Both the position numbers and the translations under genes were made by a program. The notes under the pieces are model-generated. The model ran no database searches. It saw only the letters and a program-made list of their open reading frames with translations, and was not told the origin of the DNA. Below are positions 49,182 through 59,461 of a stretch of 64,000 bases of DNA, piece by piece. The DNA is from Chrysaora quinquecirrha (lineage: Eukaryota > Cnidaria > Scyphozoa > Semaeostomeae > Pelagiidae): positions 1,702,632-1,766,631 of the forward strand of contig JACTAT010000044.1 of assembly GCA_014526335.1 (NCBI GenBank). Reading direction: 5' to 3'. Each line of letters starts with the position of its first letter. Position 1 is the first letter of the stretch.

Positions 49182-50016
49182 ATGAATCTTTATACAGGAA
49201 TTTACACTTAAACATGTAGCCCTGTTATCAACGTGTGTCCTAATTAAATTAAAATGAAAAAAAAGAAAAGGAAAAACAGTAAAAACCTTACCTACTATAA
49301 AAATCTCCAAAACTTACATTGATATTTATTATGAGCTATTTACAACAGTGATAAAATATATTACATAACTATTTAAAACTGTTCAACTGTTCAACTAAAA
49401 TGTTTCTTGAGAAGCTTGCTGTAGTCGTTAAAAGATTCAGTTTTTCTTATGTAAATAGGCAGTTCATTATAAATTTTAGCACCCATAAAACGAAATGACT
49501 TGCGAGCATTTCAGTCTTAATTTTAGGGAGTTTTAGCAAACATTGATTATTTCTTGTCTTCGTTTCGTGTTCTTGGACTTTAAAGTACCCTTGAAAAATA
49601 TCACATGCTTCTCTGTCTGTACACTTGCGGACGAGTTTACATGCCCAAATGTTATTTGCATTTACAACGGATAGAATGTCTGATTCAGCAGACGAATTTC
49701 CTTGTATTATTTTCAAGGAGCGATCATAAAACGATGCAAGACTTTTAGATTGGGTAATGGTAAACTTCAGCTGCAAATGTCCGTATTAAGTGAATGTAGG
49801 CAGAATCATTAGGCGATATATAGTCTTTGCAGAGGCCACACCAAGATAATCCCTGAGTTTTGCCAATAACCTTAAACTGCCTGATGCACGTTAGTAACAT
49901 TTCTCAAAGTGTGAATTAAGACTTAATGAGCTGTCTACTTTGATGCCGAGATATTTGTAGTGGGCGGTATTCAATATATTGGTATCAGTTAATTTCAGGG
50001 TCAAAAATACTTGAGG
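49182..50016 (-). pseudogene. 5'-truncated LINE reverse transcriptase, C-terminal remnant and 3' UTR
   Basis: On the minus strand, 50016 down to 49391 translates to the end of a non-LTR retrotransposon reverse transcriptase. It opens with a KYLGIKVDSSLSLNSHFEK block, then AKLRDYLGVASAKTIYRLM and ILPTFT. It ends with an LPKIKTEML block and GAKIYNELPIYIRKTESF. Two in-frame stops (TAA at 49891-49893 and 49786-49788) and a one-base frameshift near 49500 break it. After the shift the frame runs on to a TGA at 49391. About 210 bp of 3' UTR and the (TTA)n tail follow, so this is the true 3' end. The catalytic palm, the endonuclease and any ORF1 are missing, as expected from 5' truncation at insertion. 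The clade (CR1, L2, Rex or Jockey) cannot be fixed from this fragment. It is not functional. Confidence 0.85.
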
Positions 50017-50024
50017 CTAAATCG

Positions 50025-50585
50025 TGGTCGATTGAACAAAAACGAGTACGATTGAAGCTAAAAAGAGCTCGATCTACGGGAATGTTTTGTTGTACTCGAT
50101 TTACGGGGAGAAATCCAGCTCGATTGGAAATATCGTGTAGTGTATCCTTGATCGAGCTCGATCTCACATTGCCAATCGAGCTCGTTCTACGGAGATTATT
50201 ATCCCGTCAATCGAGCTGGATTGGATGTTCTGATCGTACTCGATTGGCAGTGTCCAAACGTACTCGATTGACCGATTTCAATCGAGCTCGCTTGAGTTGA
50301 AAATACTCTCTTATAATAGTTTGTAAGTTTGATTGCTGAGAGGCGTCACTGTTTGTCAAGCTGTCATTGAGTGTTCAATCGAGCTCGATTTCTCAACATA
50401 GGTGCGTGAGGATACTTGATTGTTGAATCGAGCTCGATTTGTGTAGCCATTAAAGCTCGCGTTCGTTTCAGAGTGTCTTTATTCACTCCAATCGAGCTCG
50501 ATCGAGAAACTCCAAGCCATAAAATGTTCTTTATTTAATCGAGCTGGATTTAAAAGTCTTTCATCTAATCGAGAACGGTTGAATT
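50025..50585. repeat. Cluster of about 15 copies of a 14-bp palindrome, AATCGAGCTCGATT
   Basis: Perfect AATCGAGCTCGATT lies at 50377-50390 and 50426-50439, and its perfectly palindromic variant GATCGAGCTCGATC at 50150-50163. One- to three-base variants lie at 50041, 50064, 50091, 50112, 50174, 50209, 50232, 50256, 50280, 50490, 50537 and 50567. Variants with CGAGTACG or CGTACTCG cores occur in both orientations. Spacing is irregular (about 20-90 bp) and the sequence between copies is not repeated, so this is not an ordinary tandem repeat. The small ORFs that cross it on both strands are by-products of the motif. The cluster starts right where the LINE remnant ends. Function unknown. Confidence 0.85.
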
Positions 50586-51776
50586 ACAATGCAGAGAATA
50601 AGTCAAACAAAAGAGTCTGATGTTTTTTACTAATCTGGTATCATTCATAATCAAGCGAATACACAGTAATTATAGTTGCTAATGGAAGAATGTGTTATTA
50701 TTATCAAGTTCAAACATTGTTTCACTCTATTTTTAAATCAAAATTAGGCCGAATGATATCTAGGAACAGGAGAAGAAAACCAAACTACATTTGATTATAG
50801 GCGGTGTAAAAGCTTTGGAGGAAGATAAATGGCCTGTAAAATAACACACCTATTTTTCAATGCAAGCTAAAAAATTGTTCTGAAAATTTGTAAACTAGAA
50901 ATTAGTACTAAAAATTTCGTAAAAACGAAATGTACGTAACAACGAAGTACAGCTAGTAGTCTCGTCAAATACGTGAAGGACGGAGTGGAGTTTATATAGC
51001 CCAGTAATACGCAAACGACAAAGTAGGGCTGATATCGCTTGGCCTGATTTGAGGATTTATGGTTGGTGTAGATCAGTTGATGGCTTCTCCCCTATCAGAA
51101 CAACAAAGAAACAAAAGAAATAGAAAACATTAAGAAGCAACCGTTTTTTTGTCATACTTTCTGTGGTTTTTATGTTTCACTTCGATTGACCTCTGTTATT
51201 GCCAAAAAGGGCGTGGATGACCTTTTCTTGATCAGTTGAACGGAATCCTATTTAATTGCTGAAGGCTAACAAAATTTTGCTTCAGCAAGAATCAGGCCTG
51301 AGTACAAGTGTCCTAGTGACATGTTTCTTGTTTTCGGATACATATGAGGAATAGCAAATCATTATGCCTGTTATCCAAGTTTATTCCTGTCGCTATATTT
51401 TAAGCCAACCGAATTCTGAAGCATTATTTGTGAAAAGAATCCTTAGGTCAAATGTGTTCTCTTTGCAATTTGAAATGAAAGTAATCTCAACTTTACAGTT
51501 TAATCAATTTACACTTATGTTCGAAATGTAATGCAACCACCTTGCTCAAAATGGCGGGTAGCTATTGCTGTCGGCCTAAAGCAAACTATCTTCATAACAC
51601 AGCTAAGTTTTGAACAACGGAGTGCAATACTTGTCCAAGTCAAAGATTCGTTAATCAACGACACAGCTAGAATACAACAGTTCATTTAAGCTAAAGGTTA
51701 AAGATTAATATTATTAATAATACTATAATACTAATAAATTTCTTTATAGACCTTATTTGTAAGAATTACGTTCTCT
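50586..51776. other. Non-genic AT-rich interval
   Basis: I see no convincing ORF, RNA gene or repeat family. It has one small hairpin (TTTCGT at 50915-50920 pairing with ACGAAA at 50925-50930) and a short AT-rich TAATATTATTAATAATA stretch around 51707. The sequence is ordinary AT-rich intergenic DNA. Confidence 0.6.
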
Positions 51777-53068
51777 ATAAAAAGCTATTGTGAAAATGAA
51801 GCTCTTATATAAAAAAAAGCTATTTCCTTTATGCTTTCAAAGAACTAGCTAGATAAAGTAGGGAAGGAAACAGCTTCTTTCGAGAACGTCATTGCGAGAA
51901 TGAAGTTCGTATATAAAAAAAGCTATTTCCTTTTATGCTTTCAAAGAACTAGCTATATAAAGTAGCGAAGGAAACAGCTTTTTTCGTGAACATCATTGCG
52001 AGAATGAAGTTCTTATATTAAAAGGGTATTTCCTTTTATGCTTTCAAAGAACTAGCTAGATAAAGTAGCGAAGGAAACAGCTTTTTTCGTGAACTTCATT
52101 GCGAGAATGAGGTTTGTATATGAAAAAAACTATTTCCTTTTATGCTTTCAAAGAACTAGCTATATAAAGTAGCGAAAGAAACAGCTTTTTTCGTGAAGTT
52201 CATTGCGAGAATGAAGTTCGTATATGAAAAAAACTATTTTCTTTTATGCTTTCAAAGAACTAGCTATATAAAGTAGCGAAGGAAACAGCTTTTTTCGTGA
52301 AGTTCATTGCGAGAATGAAGTTCGTATATGAAAAAAACTATTTCCTTTTATGCTTTCAAAGAACTAGCTATATAAAGTAGCGAAGGAAACAGCTTTTTTC
52401 GTGAACTTCATTGCGAGAATGAAGTTCGTATATGAAAAAAGCTATTTCCTTTTATGCTTTCAAAGAGCTAGGTATATAAAGTAGCGAAGGAAACAGCTTT
52501 TTTCGTGAAGTTCATTGCGAGAATGAAGTTCGTATATGAAAAAAACTATTTCCTTTTATGCTTTCAAAGAACTAGCTATATAAGTAGCGAAGGAAACAGC
52601 TTTTTCCGTGAACTTTTATTGCGAGAATGAAGTTCGTATATGAAAAAGCTATTTCCTTTTATGCTTTCAAAGAACTAGCTATATAAAGTAGCGAAGGAAA
52701 CAGCTTTTTTCGTGAAGTTCATTGCGAGAATGAAGTTCGCATATGAAAAAACTATTTCCTTTTATGCTTTCAAAGAACTAGCTATATAAAGTAGCGAAGG
52801 AAACAGCTTTTTTCGTGAAGTTCATTGCGAGAATGAAGTTCGCATATGAAAAAAACTATTTCCTTTTATGCTTTCAAAGAACTAGTTATATAAGTAGGGA
52901 GGGAAACAGCTTTTTTCGTGAACTTCATTGCGAGAATGAAGTTTGTATATGAAAAAAGCTATTTCCTTTTATGCTTTCAAGGAACTATATAAAGTAGGAA
53001 AGGAAATAGCTTTTTTCGTGAACTTCATTGCGAGAATGAAGTTCGTATATAAAAAAAAGCTATTGCCT
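51777..53068. repeat. Minisatellite, about 12 units of 103-104 bp, each a foldback
   Basis: ATGCTTTCAA recurs at 51831, 51935, 52038, 52142, 52246, 52350, 52454, 52558, 52661, 52764, 52868 and 52971, which fixes the period at 103-104 bp. Partial units flank the array. Each unit holds an interrupted palindrome: AAGGAAACAGCTTTTTTC and GAACTTCATT, a GCGAG loop, then AATGAAGTTC and GAAAAAAGCTATTTCCTT. The outer arms pair at 17 of 18 positions and the inner arms at 10 of 10 in the best units. A non-palindromic spacer of about 35 bp (CTTTCAAAGAACTAGCTATA and following) separates foldbacks. Units are highly similar, and edge units are the most diverged. No ORF. Confidence 0.95.
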
Positions 53069-53323
53069 AATTTTACAATCCACAAGTATATAGACAGGGT
53101 TTTTTCCGCAACAATCTAGCAAAGAGGGTAACCTAGGGTTTTTTAATTGAAATCCACTAAAAAAAGGTCGGAGAACACAAATCCAAGATGGGCCCTCAAA
53201 AAGTTTCGCCGGAAGTACCCTTAATTAACACCTAATTTTGCCTAATTAAGTCAAATCTGATTAATGCAATATGTAGATCTTGAAACGCTGAGTAAAATTG
53301 TCTTTGACTGTATTTCAATACAA
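53069..53323. other. Non-genic spacer
   Basis: AT-rich sequence between the minisatellite and the inverted-repeat element. I see no ORF, repeat or RNA feature in it. Confidence 0.6.
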
Positions 53324-53929
53324 CCTACCAGTTTCGAGAAAAACTCGTTTGAAATAATGATGACGTCATCGTCCTAATGCTCAGTATGGGCTTTTATCAA
53401 CTCGCGTAACTTCACAAATAGGGGTCGAATCGTCAAAAAACCGCTTACAATGCGATACGTGTGTGTATGTCAGCATAATAAGCATAATAAGCCCCACAGC
53501 AAGTTTGGAAAAACGAAGAAAGGGGGTTCACTGCATAAACAATAGGAATCCCATTATGAATACTGTATAACAAATTTGACCTCTCGCCATTTCAAGCAGG
53601 TTTGATATTAAAACTTCAAATCTCGAACATGAGTAGTCCTTCACAACGCCTTTTGGCTCATGGATGACTGGGCATCATTTTGGTACCATTATGACGTCAT
53701 TTGCCACTATGACGTCATCGGACCCTTTTATGATGTCACAACCACACCCAATAATCATCATTCTGCTGTCTTAGCGTACGTACATTTATCGCATAATTAG
53801 TGGTTTTGTGACTATTGCACCCCAACCTATAAAGTTATACAAGCTGAAATGTAGAATCCAGGTCTGTACTGATCATAATGGTGATGACATCATCATAATT
53901 TCAAACGAGTTTTTCTCGAAATTGGTAGG
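53324..53929. mobile_element. 606-bp element with about 47-bp terminal inverted repeats, class unknown
   Basis: The left arm starts CCTACCAGTTTCGAGAAAAA at 53324. It matches the reverse complement of 53883-53929 with about three mismatches in 47 bases. Each arm contains its own CGAG-AAAAA-CTCG mini-hairpin and ends in a TGACGTCA-like octamer. The roughly 510-bp interior has no ORF of note. I see no clear target-site duplication: the left flank is CAATACAA and the right flank TAGGACTAA. A non-autonomous DNA transposon (MITE) is the most natural reading, but two inverted copies of an unrelated short repeat would look the same. Confidence 0.55.
53361..53891. promoter_or_regulatory. Cluster of CRE-type TGACGTCA octamers
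   Basis: Perfect TGACGTCA occurs at 53361-53368, 53692-53699 and 53710-53717. Near matches are TGATGTCA at 53731-53738 and TGACATCA at 53884-53891. TGACGTCA is the consensus site for CREB/ATF bZIP proteins. Two of the five lie in the arms of the inverted-repeat element, so the cluster may only reflect that repeat. No adjacent gene is visible, and regulatory use is unproven. Confidence 0.35.
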
Positions 53930-54111
53930 TAGGTAGGACTAATGTGTAGGATAAACATTGAAAAATTAAATGAAATATGTAGAAATATCATGTGAAATAT
54001 TTCTTAGTTAAAGTTTTTCCAGTACTGGAGTTTCTAAAATTTTTGGCCATTTGCAAGTCTGGGTTTCTTATTAAGTCTCTAATAAAAGTAACATGCATTT
54101 CAGTAAGATCA
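53930..54111. other. Spacer before the duplicated segment
   Basis: AT-rich unique sequence. A 77-codon ATG ORF begins at 53992 and runs across the repeat junction at 54112 to 54225. It has no recognisable domain and changes sequence context at the junction, so I do not call it a gene. Confidence 0.5.
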
Positions 54112-54852
54112 TGGATTGCACCCTTGCAACCCAATACTGAAATATGTAATACCACAATGTGTAAAATTATGAGGCTTGAAAAAAAAGTTTTTTTTTACCA
54201 TGAATGTCATCTGTCTGCATCATGAAGTCGTTGAAATACACATCCTACAATAAATAAAAGTTGCATCATATGTTGTTCTTTTGATAGGATAAGCATGTCT
54301 ACTCATGTACATTGTATGTTTCTTTCAGTTGCACAGATGGTTCACTGTGTCAGATTTTTAGTTGAAAAAGCTAATGGTTAGCCAGTCTGCAAGTAACAAG
54401 ATCTTGGCCTTTGGGTCAGAACGTTACCTGATGTTCATGTTTATATTTAGTTTATTAGACAGTATCTTCCATAGAAACAAAAGACTCTGCTGTTACTTGA
54501 AACAACATCTTGTTTGTTCTTTGGTGTGAAGTCAGTTTTTCACAAATGGTGTGAAGTCAGTTTCTCACAAATGGCTGCACCTCTTAAGGCAATCTGTCCA
54601 ATTTAAACCTAGATTTGAACATGAACAAGAGCCTACAGTGAGAACTCTCTAATCTGTGAGTCTGCTTGCCAGTCTAAATAAACAAATCTAGCTTCTATAT
54701 TCAAGGAAGTTTGAGTTGTATTGTCTGCCTCATACAGACACTTATAGAGTTGTACACTTTCGATGCGAAGAAAGGCAGTGGTGAAATGTTTTCCTCGAAA
54801 TTTATAAATGTTTAGCCAGTCTGGACCGAACAGAACCCAGCACCACCAAACA
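54112..54852. repeat. Duplicated segment, copy A (direct repeat of 63260-64000)
   Basis: From TGGATTGCACCC onward this matches 63260-64000 at a constant offset of 9148 bp with no indels that I can see. I noticed two substitutions: AGTTGCATC versus AGTTACATC near 54263, and ACATCTTG versus ACATATTG near 54508. Left of 54112 the two contexts are unrelated: unique DNA here, Gypsy gag at 63260. The right end of the match is not reached because the window stops. The segment contains AATAAATAAA near 54250 and several GCCAGTCT motifs (54376, 54669, 54813). No gene identified. Confidence 0.95.
54522..54571. repeat. 25-bp tandem duplication inside copy A
   Basis: Two adjacent 25-bp units beginning TGGTGTGAAGTCAG (54522-54546 and 54547-54571) differ at one T/C position. 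The same pair is present in copy B at 63670-63719, so it predates the larger duplication. Confidence 0.9.
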
Positions 54853-55226
54853 AACCTGTTCTCGTCTCAGTCAATAATGGGCTTTTAAATGCTTTTAGGA
54901 AAAGGCACATTGTGCTCATTCTTATATTTATTTTTTTCAGTGTCCGAAGAGTCTATCGTGCAAGTTTAAAGGTTTGAAGAAAATAAGTTAAATGCTTGAA
55001 GAACAGCCAGTCTCTGTCAAAATTTGCTGTTTCCTTTCGAAACCTGTTCCTGTTTAATGCAAAGAGTAATGGGGATTTTTTCTTAACTTCATTCTGTTGA
55101 GAAAATTTGGAAAAGTTCCTAAAACAGGATATGTTGTTTAATTATTTCAAACTGTGAAATAGCCTGCTGAGATACTCAACAAACTTGATTTGAAAGATTG
55201 AAAGAGCACTATTTTCGCAAGCGCTT
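54853..55226. other. Non-genic spacer between copy A and the MITE
   Basis: AT-rich, no convincing ORF. This stretch probably belongs to the same duplicated unit as copy A, but the partner sequence lies past the end of the window. Confidence 0.5.
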
Positions 55227-55229
55227 TAA

Positions 55230-56034
55230 GGGCCGATGCACACGAGCACTGAAACTTTCTTAAAACAGCGGGCAACATTCCTCTAAATTCTAAATTCCTC
55301 AGTTTCCTTCTTACTTTTGAAATGAACATGTAACAGTAGATGCCAATTACAGTAATTTCTGTTGACAGAACTGTTAATTATTCTGGAACCAAACAACTTC
55401 AAGGGAAAAATCACTGGCCGAAAAAGCTAAAGAAATTTCTATCAAAACAAAATGATTTCCGTGAAAATTTTTTATCGCATTTGCAAAATTTTCAAAGTTA
55501 GGTTTTAACGACCTTAGAAATCTTTGATGAATTCATTTCGATATATTTCATGGTTTTTTCACTCGTTTTCCGTCTCAGGCTTGCAACCAAACGGGAAAGA
55601 AGGCAAGAAGAGCATATTTCGTTGCTGTTTCCATTGCTTTTTACTACGTTTTTTATTTCATTTTATGACGTTCGTGACAACCTTTCATCTCCAAGAATCA
55701 GATAAATTCTATTTTAATCAAAACGCACAATTTCCTATTGCAAATCTAGAAATCTTGAATGAATTCATGCCTCCGAAGGTCCAAGATTCCAGGAAAGACG
55801 AGAGAGTGAGGGGAGCGTTAATCCTTGATGACAGAAAACGCGAAGAAAACAATCGACTTGTGAAAATCAAGGACCTTCCAGAGGTCCTCAATTTTATTAG
55901 TCGGTCCTTTTCATCCGTTCTTGAGAACGTTCTTGAGAAAATCGACCAAAATCGACCATGCATACGGCGCATCGAGGTGCTAACTTGTTAAATCCCTTGA
56001 AGAATGTAATCAAGTTGCCCCTGTGCATCGGCCC
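55230..56034. mobile_element. Harbinger-like MITE, 805 bp, 13-bp TIRs, TAA target duplication
   Basis: The left end GGGCCGATGCACA (55230-55242) is the exact inverse of the right end TGTGCATCGGCCC (56022-56034). TAA flanks both ends (55227-55229 and 56035-56037). A 3-bp TWA target duplication with a TIR starting in G-rich text is typical of PIF/Harbinger elements. No transposase domain is visible, so the element would be non-autonomous. It contains a 155-codon ATG ORF on the + strand (55524-55991) with a hydrophobic Phe-rich N-terminal third and a charged C-terminal half. I recognise no domain and cannot say whether it is ever translated. ISL2EU-type elements are an alternative assignment. Confidence 0.7.
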
Positions 56035-56037
56035 TAA

Positions 56038-59000
56038 GCTTAGTAAGGTGTTTATTTGACTATCTAATTTATTAGATGTTTTATTTCCATTTCCTGCATA
56101 TGCATGCATCATCAAACAAACTGTTTCTTCACCCTATAGGTGGAAGGGATATAATTCGTGAAATAACATCAACATGGCGTAAATTGTGAGGTTACATGTG
56201 TTGCAAATGTACTCCTTACTTTGATTCTGAGATGGAGAGATTCATGTGCTGTCAAAAAGCTGACTTATCCACTGTTCTTAGCAGGTAGTCTTGGACGATA
56301 ATGTCTTTTCGTCAGCATTCTGTGCAATAGTTGCAGCAACCCAATTGTGGACTGCCTAAAACACAATGGACCAGTTTAATACTACTGTTGTACTGCATGT
56401 AGCTACGGGAGTTTTTGTTACATGTTAGATGAGCTAGCTTTTAGCTATTATTGTGCCAAATTATTCAGAATACGATATAGAACGCAAATTCATTTATCTA
56501 ATGCGATAAAGAACTCTACGCAGAATATAATTTGCTTCGAGAACGCCAACGTAACTTTGTCAGGCCCGGTTTCCTTAAAATCCTAATCGTCGTAAAATTA
56601 TAGCACGATCGTCAGACTTTCTTATGGCACAATTATGGTAAGATCATCAATATAAGTGGAAACAGTTTGGTTGTAGCGGCAATCGCTGTCTGGATGCAGA
56701 ATCGTGGAAGTAGGCATTGATTCAACTTTCAGGACTTCTAAATTTCAGGTGAAATATGTTTTCATTAAAGAGCAACTGTCGTGATGTTCCTCTAACATTA
56801 TTGTGTGATAATCGTAAGAAACTCCCGCGTTGTTACATTTCTACCTTCTATAATTCCTTTTATGTAAGAAGAATTCGTCCGAATTCTTCGTACAATGTTG
56901 TAGTGAGGCGAGGGAACGCAGAATAGATATAGACATACCAAACAATATATATACGGAATTAAATGATTAGGCATTCCTAAGTAATATTTCTGTGCACGTC
57001 TTTCATTGTTTGACCGAAATAGCTATATTCAACCCGAATCGTTCTTTGAACATGCCCATAGGGCCCCTATGTAAATAAGAAGTTGAACGAATCAATTATG
57101 ACATAGTGTCTACCTCATATCTGCTTCCTCATGGAAATCTCCTTATGTGGGAAGTGCCATTTATTTCCCTTATGTTAATTGAATATCAGGGCTCTCCGTC
57201 TCCTGGCTCTGGAAGCACCTTTGCTATTCGGTTAAGTAACCTCGTCTGAAAAATGAATTGAATATCAACGAATAAGTTGCCAGCCATGATTTCGATTTAC
57301 TTTAAATACAGGCTTAAACATTGCCAGACATCAAAGTTTCTTGCTAGGGAAGTAAATAATTATTTCTGTTTGGAAATAAAAATTTGCAGTTTCTTCCGTT
57401 TGGTGTACCCTGTAGGTACAGTTTTTCATTTTTGGTTCTATGTTTTTTACGATTCTCCTAATGACGACACAAATGAAATATCAAATTGAGCTTAACTGAC
57501 GCTGCAAGTTGATCGACTTCCAGAATTTTGTTTTTCGTCTGTTTGCGTTGATATGTCACTCTGCAAAAATAACAAACTTGAATAAGAAAGGTTACATTAT
57601 AATCGAAAGTTTGTCATATGTTTGACAATTCTTCTAGATCTAACTCGATTGCACAAGTGTAGCATTAATTCACTTTCTTGAAAGCTGTGCATTCATTATT
57701 TTTGCAACAGATGAAGGTCCTGAACGCATAGTCTTGTTTCTCGGCTTTTAGTACAATTGGTATCCATATAATCGTTTGCTTAGTTATTTTGATGTACTGC
57801 GAAACATTAAAATTTTACGTTTCTTATATACCATTTCTGAAAAAAATTATTCTTTGATTTTACTTTAAGGACATATCAATACAAAATAACCTTTCTTTTT
57901 GGTTTTATCATAAAAACATCTATTCTGCATTTTTTTTGACAAAATTTGGAGGACCTGACAGTAAATATTGCAAAAATGTATAGGGGGCTCTCGGGGTCTA
58001 AAATGACGGTCCTGAATGCCGGGCCCTTGGATTTTATACACCGTTCTATTTCGTGATGTTAGATATGCAAGAATATGTCACGAAATGGACTTTGTAAGAT
58101 TAAAAAGATTATACATGTACAAACCCTATTCAGGTCATGACTTTGATCTTCGTTTATACTTTGATCACTGTGAAACGAGAACAATTCCTATCATTGATAA
58201 CCAAAAGTTGTTTTGGATAATCAAAAAACTAGTTAAAAGACGATAAGTTCCGAAAGTAGAAAAGCAGATTGTTGTTTCCTTAGATCTGGAATAGTAAGTT
58301 TCAGATAAAAGTATGGGAATTTGGTTCAATTTGAGATTTTTTCTTTCTTATTGGAGCATCCGTATACCTGATTTACACGTTGAAACTGCCAGGTTATTAT
58401 CATAGTATATGACTCGTGCCTTAGTATTTATTCTCAAAAGTTTGATCAGCAGTTTCAATTTTCAAGGCTCAAAACTATCCGTTTCGTTTGCACGCATTTT
58501 TTTTATAAGTTTTTGCCTATCTGAGTACTACCTTCCTTATAAAGCACTTTCTTATACAAAAATGTGTGTGTTCTGATGGAGGCACAGGAAAAGAGCTTAC
58601 AGTATTGGATTTCCTTTCAGGAGCATTATTGCCTCCGATATCTTCTTTTTTATGGCCGCTGCACTGGTTGTTGCTGCAAAAAAGACAATAGAAATGTTGT
58701 TATGAATAAGAAGCTGTCTATTGTGTAAAGCTACTTCTAAGATATAGAAGCGAACAGTGAACAGTTCCTCATAGAAGTGAGTTTCTATCAATCTGGTATC
58801 TGATCATAGAGTAACAGCTGTCTAACAAAAATTTATTCAGTCTCATTCCGAGGTGCCAAACTGATATGAACAGTAAGTAGATCATGATTTGGGATATGAA
58901 GGAATTTAATGAATCTGGTACAAGGTTTCTCACATTAATTAACTTTAATTCATTTGCTTCTTTTATCTCCAAACTCGAATTCTCAGTAGTTAAACTGAGA

Positions 59001-59137
59001 AGTGATTGATAACAAGTATACTTTCTAGTAGCTTTCTCTAGTACTTTGATTGCAAGAAGTAGCTTATGTAAACTTGTTCGATGTTAGGAAACATTGGTGT
59101 TTCCTGATAAGGAACTCTGTCATATGCTAAGGCCTAA
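56038..59137. other. 3.1-kb interval without a recognisable gene
   Basis: AT-rich sequence with only short ORFs: 70 codons at 57277 (+), 76 codons at 58016 (+), and 64 and 67 codons near 58600-58970 (-). None shows a family motif. The 58016-58246 ORF has an ATG and a rather protein-like, basic C-terminus and could be an exon, but nothing supports this. A near-perfect palindrome lies at 56863-56894. A short inverted pair (GTTTCC near 56569 and GGAAAC near 56658) may be part of an old MITE. Confidence 0.55.
56863..56894. repeat. 32-bp near-perfect palindrome
   Basis: GAAGAATTCG (56868-56877), a 2-nt loop, then CGAATTCTTC (56880-56889). It is extended by TGTA/TACA beyond one mismatched pair. 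Flanking sequence shows no convincing longer foldback. Confidence 0.85.
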
Positions 59138-59461
59138 TGTTACTTTGTAATTTTACGTTCTTGCACTTCCACGGAGAAAATCCAGTAAATGGAAGGATTT
59201 TTCTAAATTTAAAGTTTTCTTTACAGTTTCAATAGAGATTTCCAATTACCTCGAATCTGTGCGATGGCAATGCTTTCTTCTCGCGAATCGCTTTCTGGCA
59301 TGATAATCGCTTTCTGGCATGATAATTCAAGAAGACACTGATCGCCATATCGCATGATGAACTCCAAAACTCACTAATCAAACGTAACAAGTCTACATCA
59401 ACACGTGAGGACTAGGAGTCTGGGTTCTAGTAGCGTCCTTTCGCAACATAACAATACAACA
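59138..59461 (-). repeat. Candidate 3' LTR of the Gypsy element
   Basis: On the minus strand, TGTTGTATTG begins at 59461 right after a purine tract, and a matching AACA end lies at 59138. This gives a 324-bp unit with TGTT...AACA ends. It contains a 19-bp tandem duplication starting AATCGCTTTCTGG (59286-59304 and 59305-59323, + strand). No second LTR is present to confirm the limits, and I see no target-site duplication, so the inner end is better supported than the outer end. Confidence 0.45.

Noticed and set aside
50052..50300. 82-codon + ORF and overlapping 60-codon - ORF in the palindrome cluster
   Set aside because: Both are produced by repeated reading of the AATCGAGCTCGATT motif. There is no domain, and the peptide is repetitive in Arg/Leu from that motif.
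53992..54225. 77-codon + ORF across 54112
   Set aside because: It spans the junction of unique DNA and the duplicated segment, has no recognisable domain, and its downstream half is noncoding-looking in copy B.
54941..54960. Pyrimidine-rich TTTATTTTTTTCAG as a 3' splice site
   Set aside because: Such tracts are frequent by chance in this AT-rich DNA, and no open exon with a recognisable protein follows.
55718..56115. Minus-strand ORFs of 84 and 72 codons in and beyond the MITE
   Set aside because: They overlap the longer + ORF or cross the MITE boundary, and show no motif.
58016..58246. 76-codon + ORF as a host gene exon
   Set aside because: Its composition is somewhat protein-like and it has an ATG, but there is no family motif, no supported splice context and no neighbour. 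I left it as a note in the interval entry.
58597..58972. Two minus-strand ORFs of 64 and 67 codons
   Set aside because: Short, overlapping at one end, AT-driven composition, no motif.
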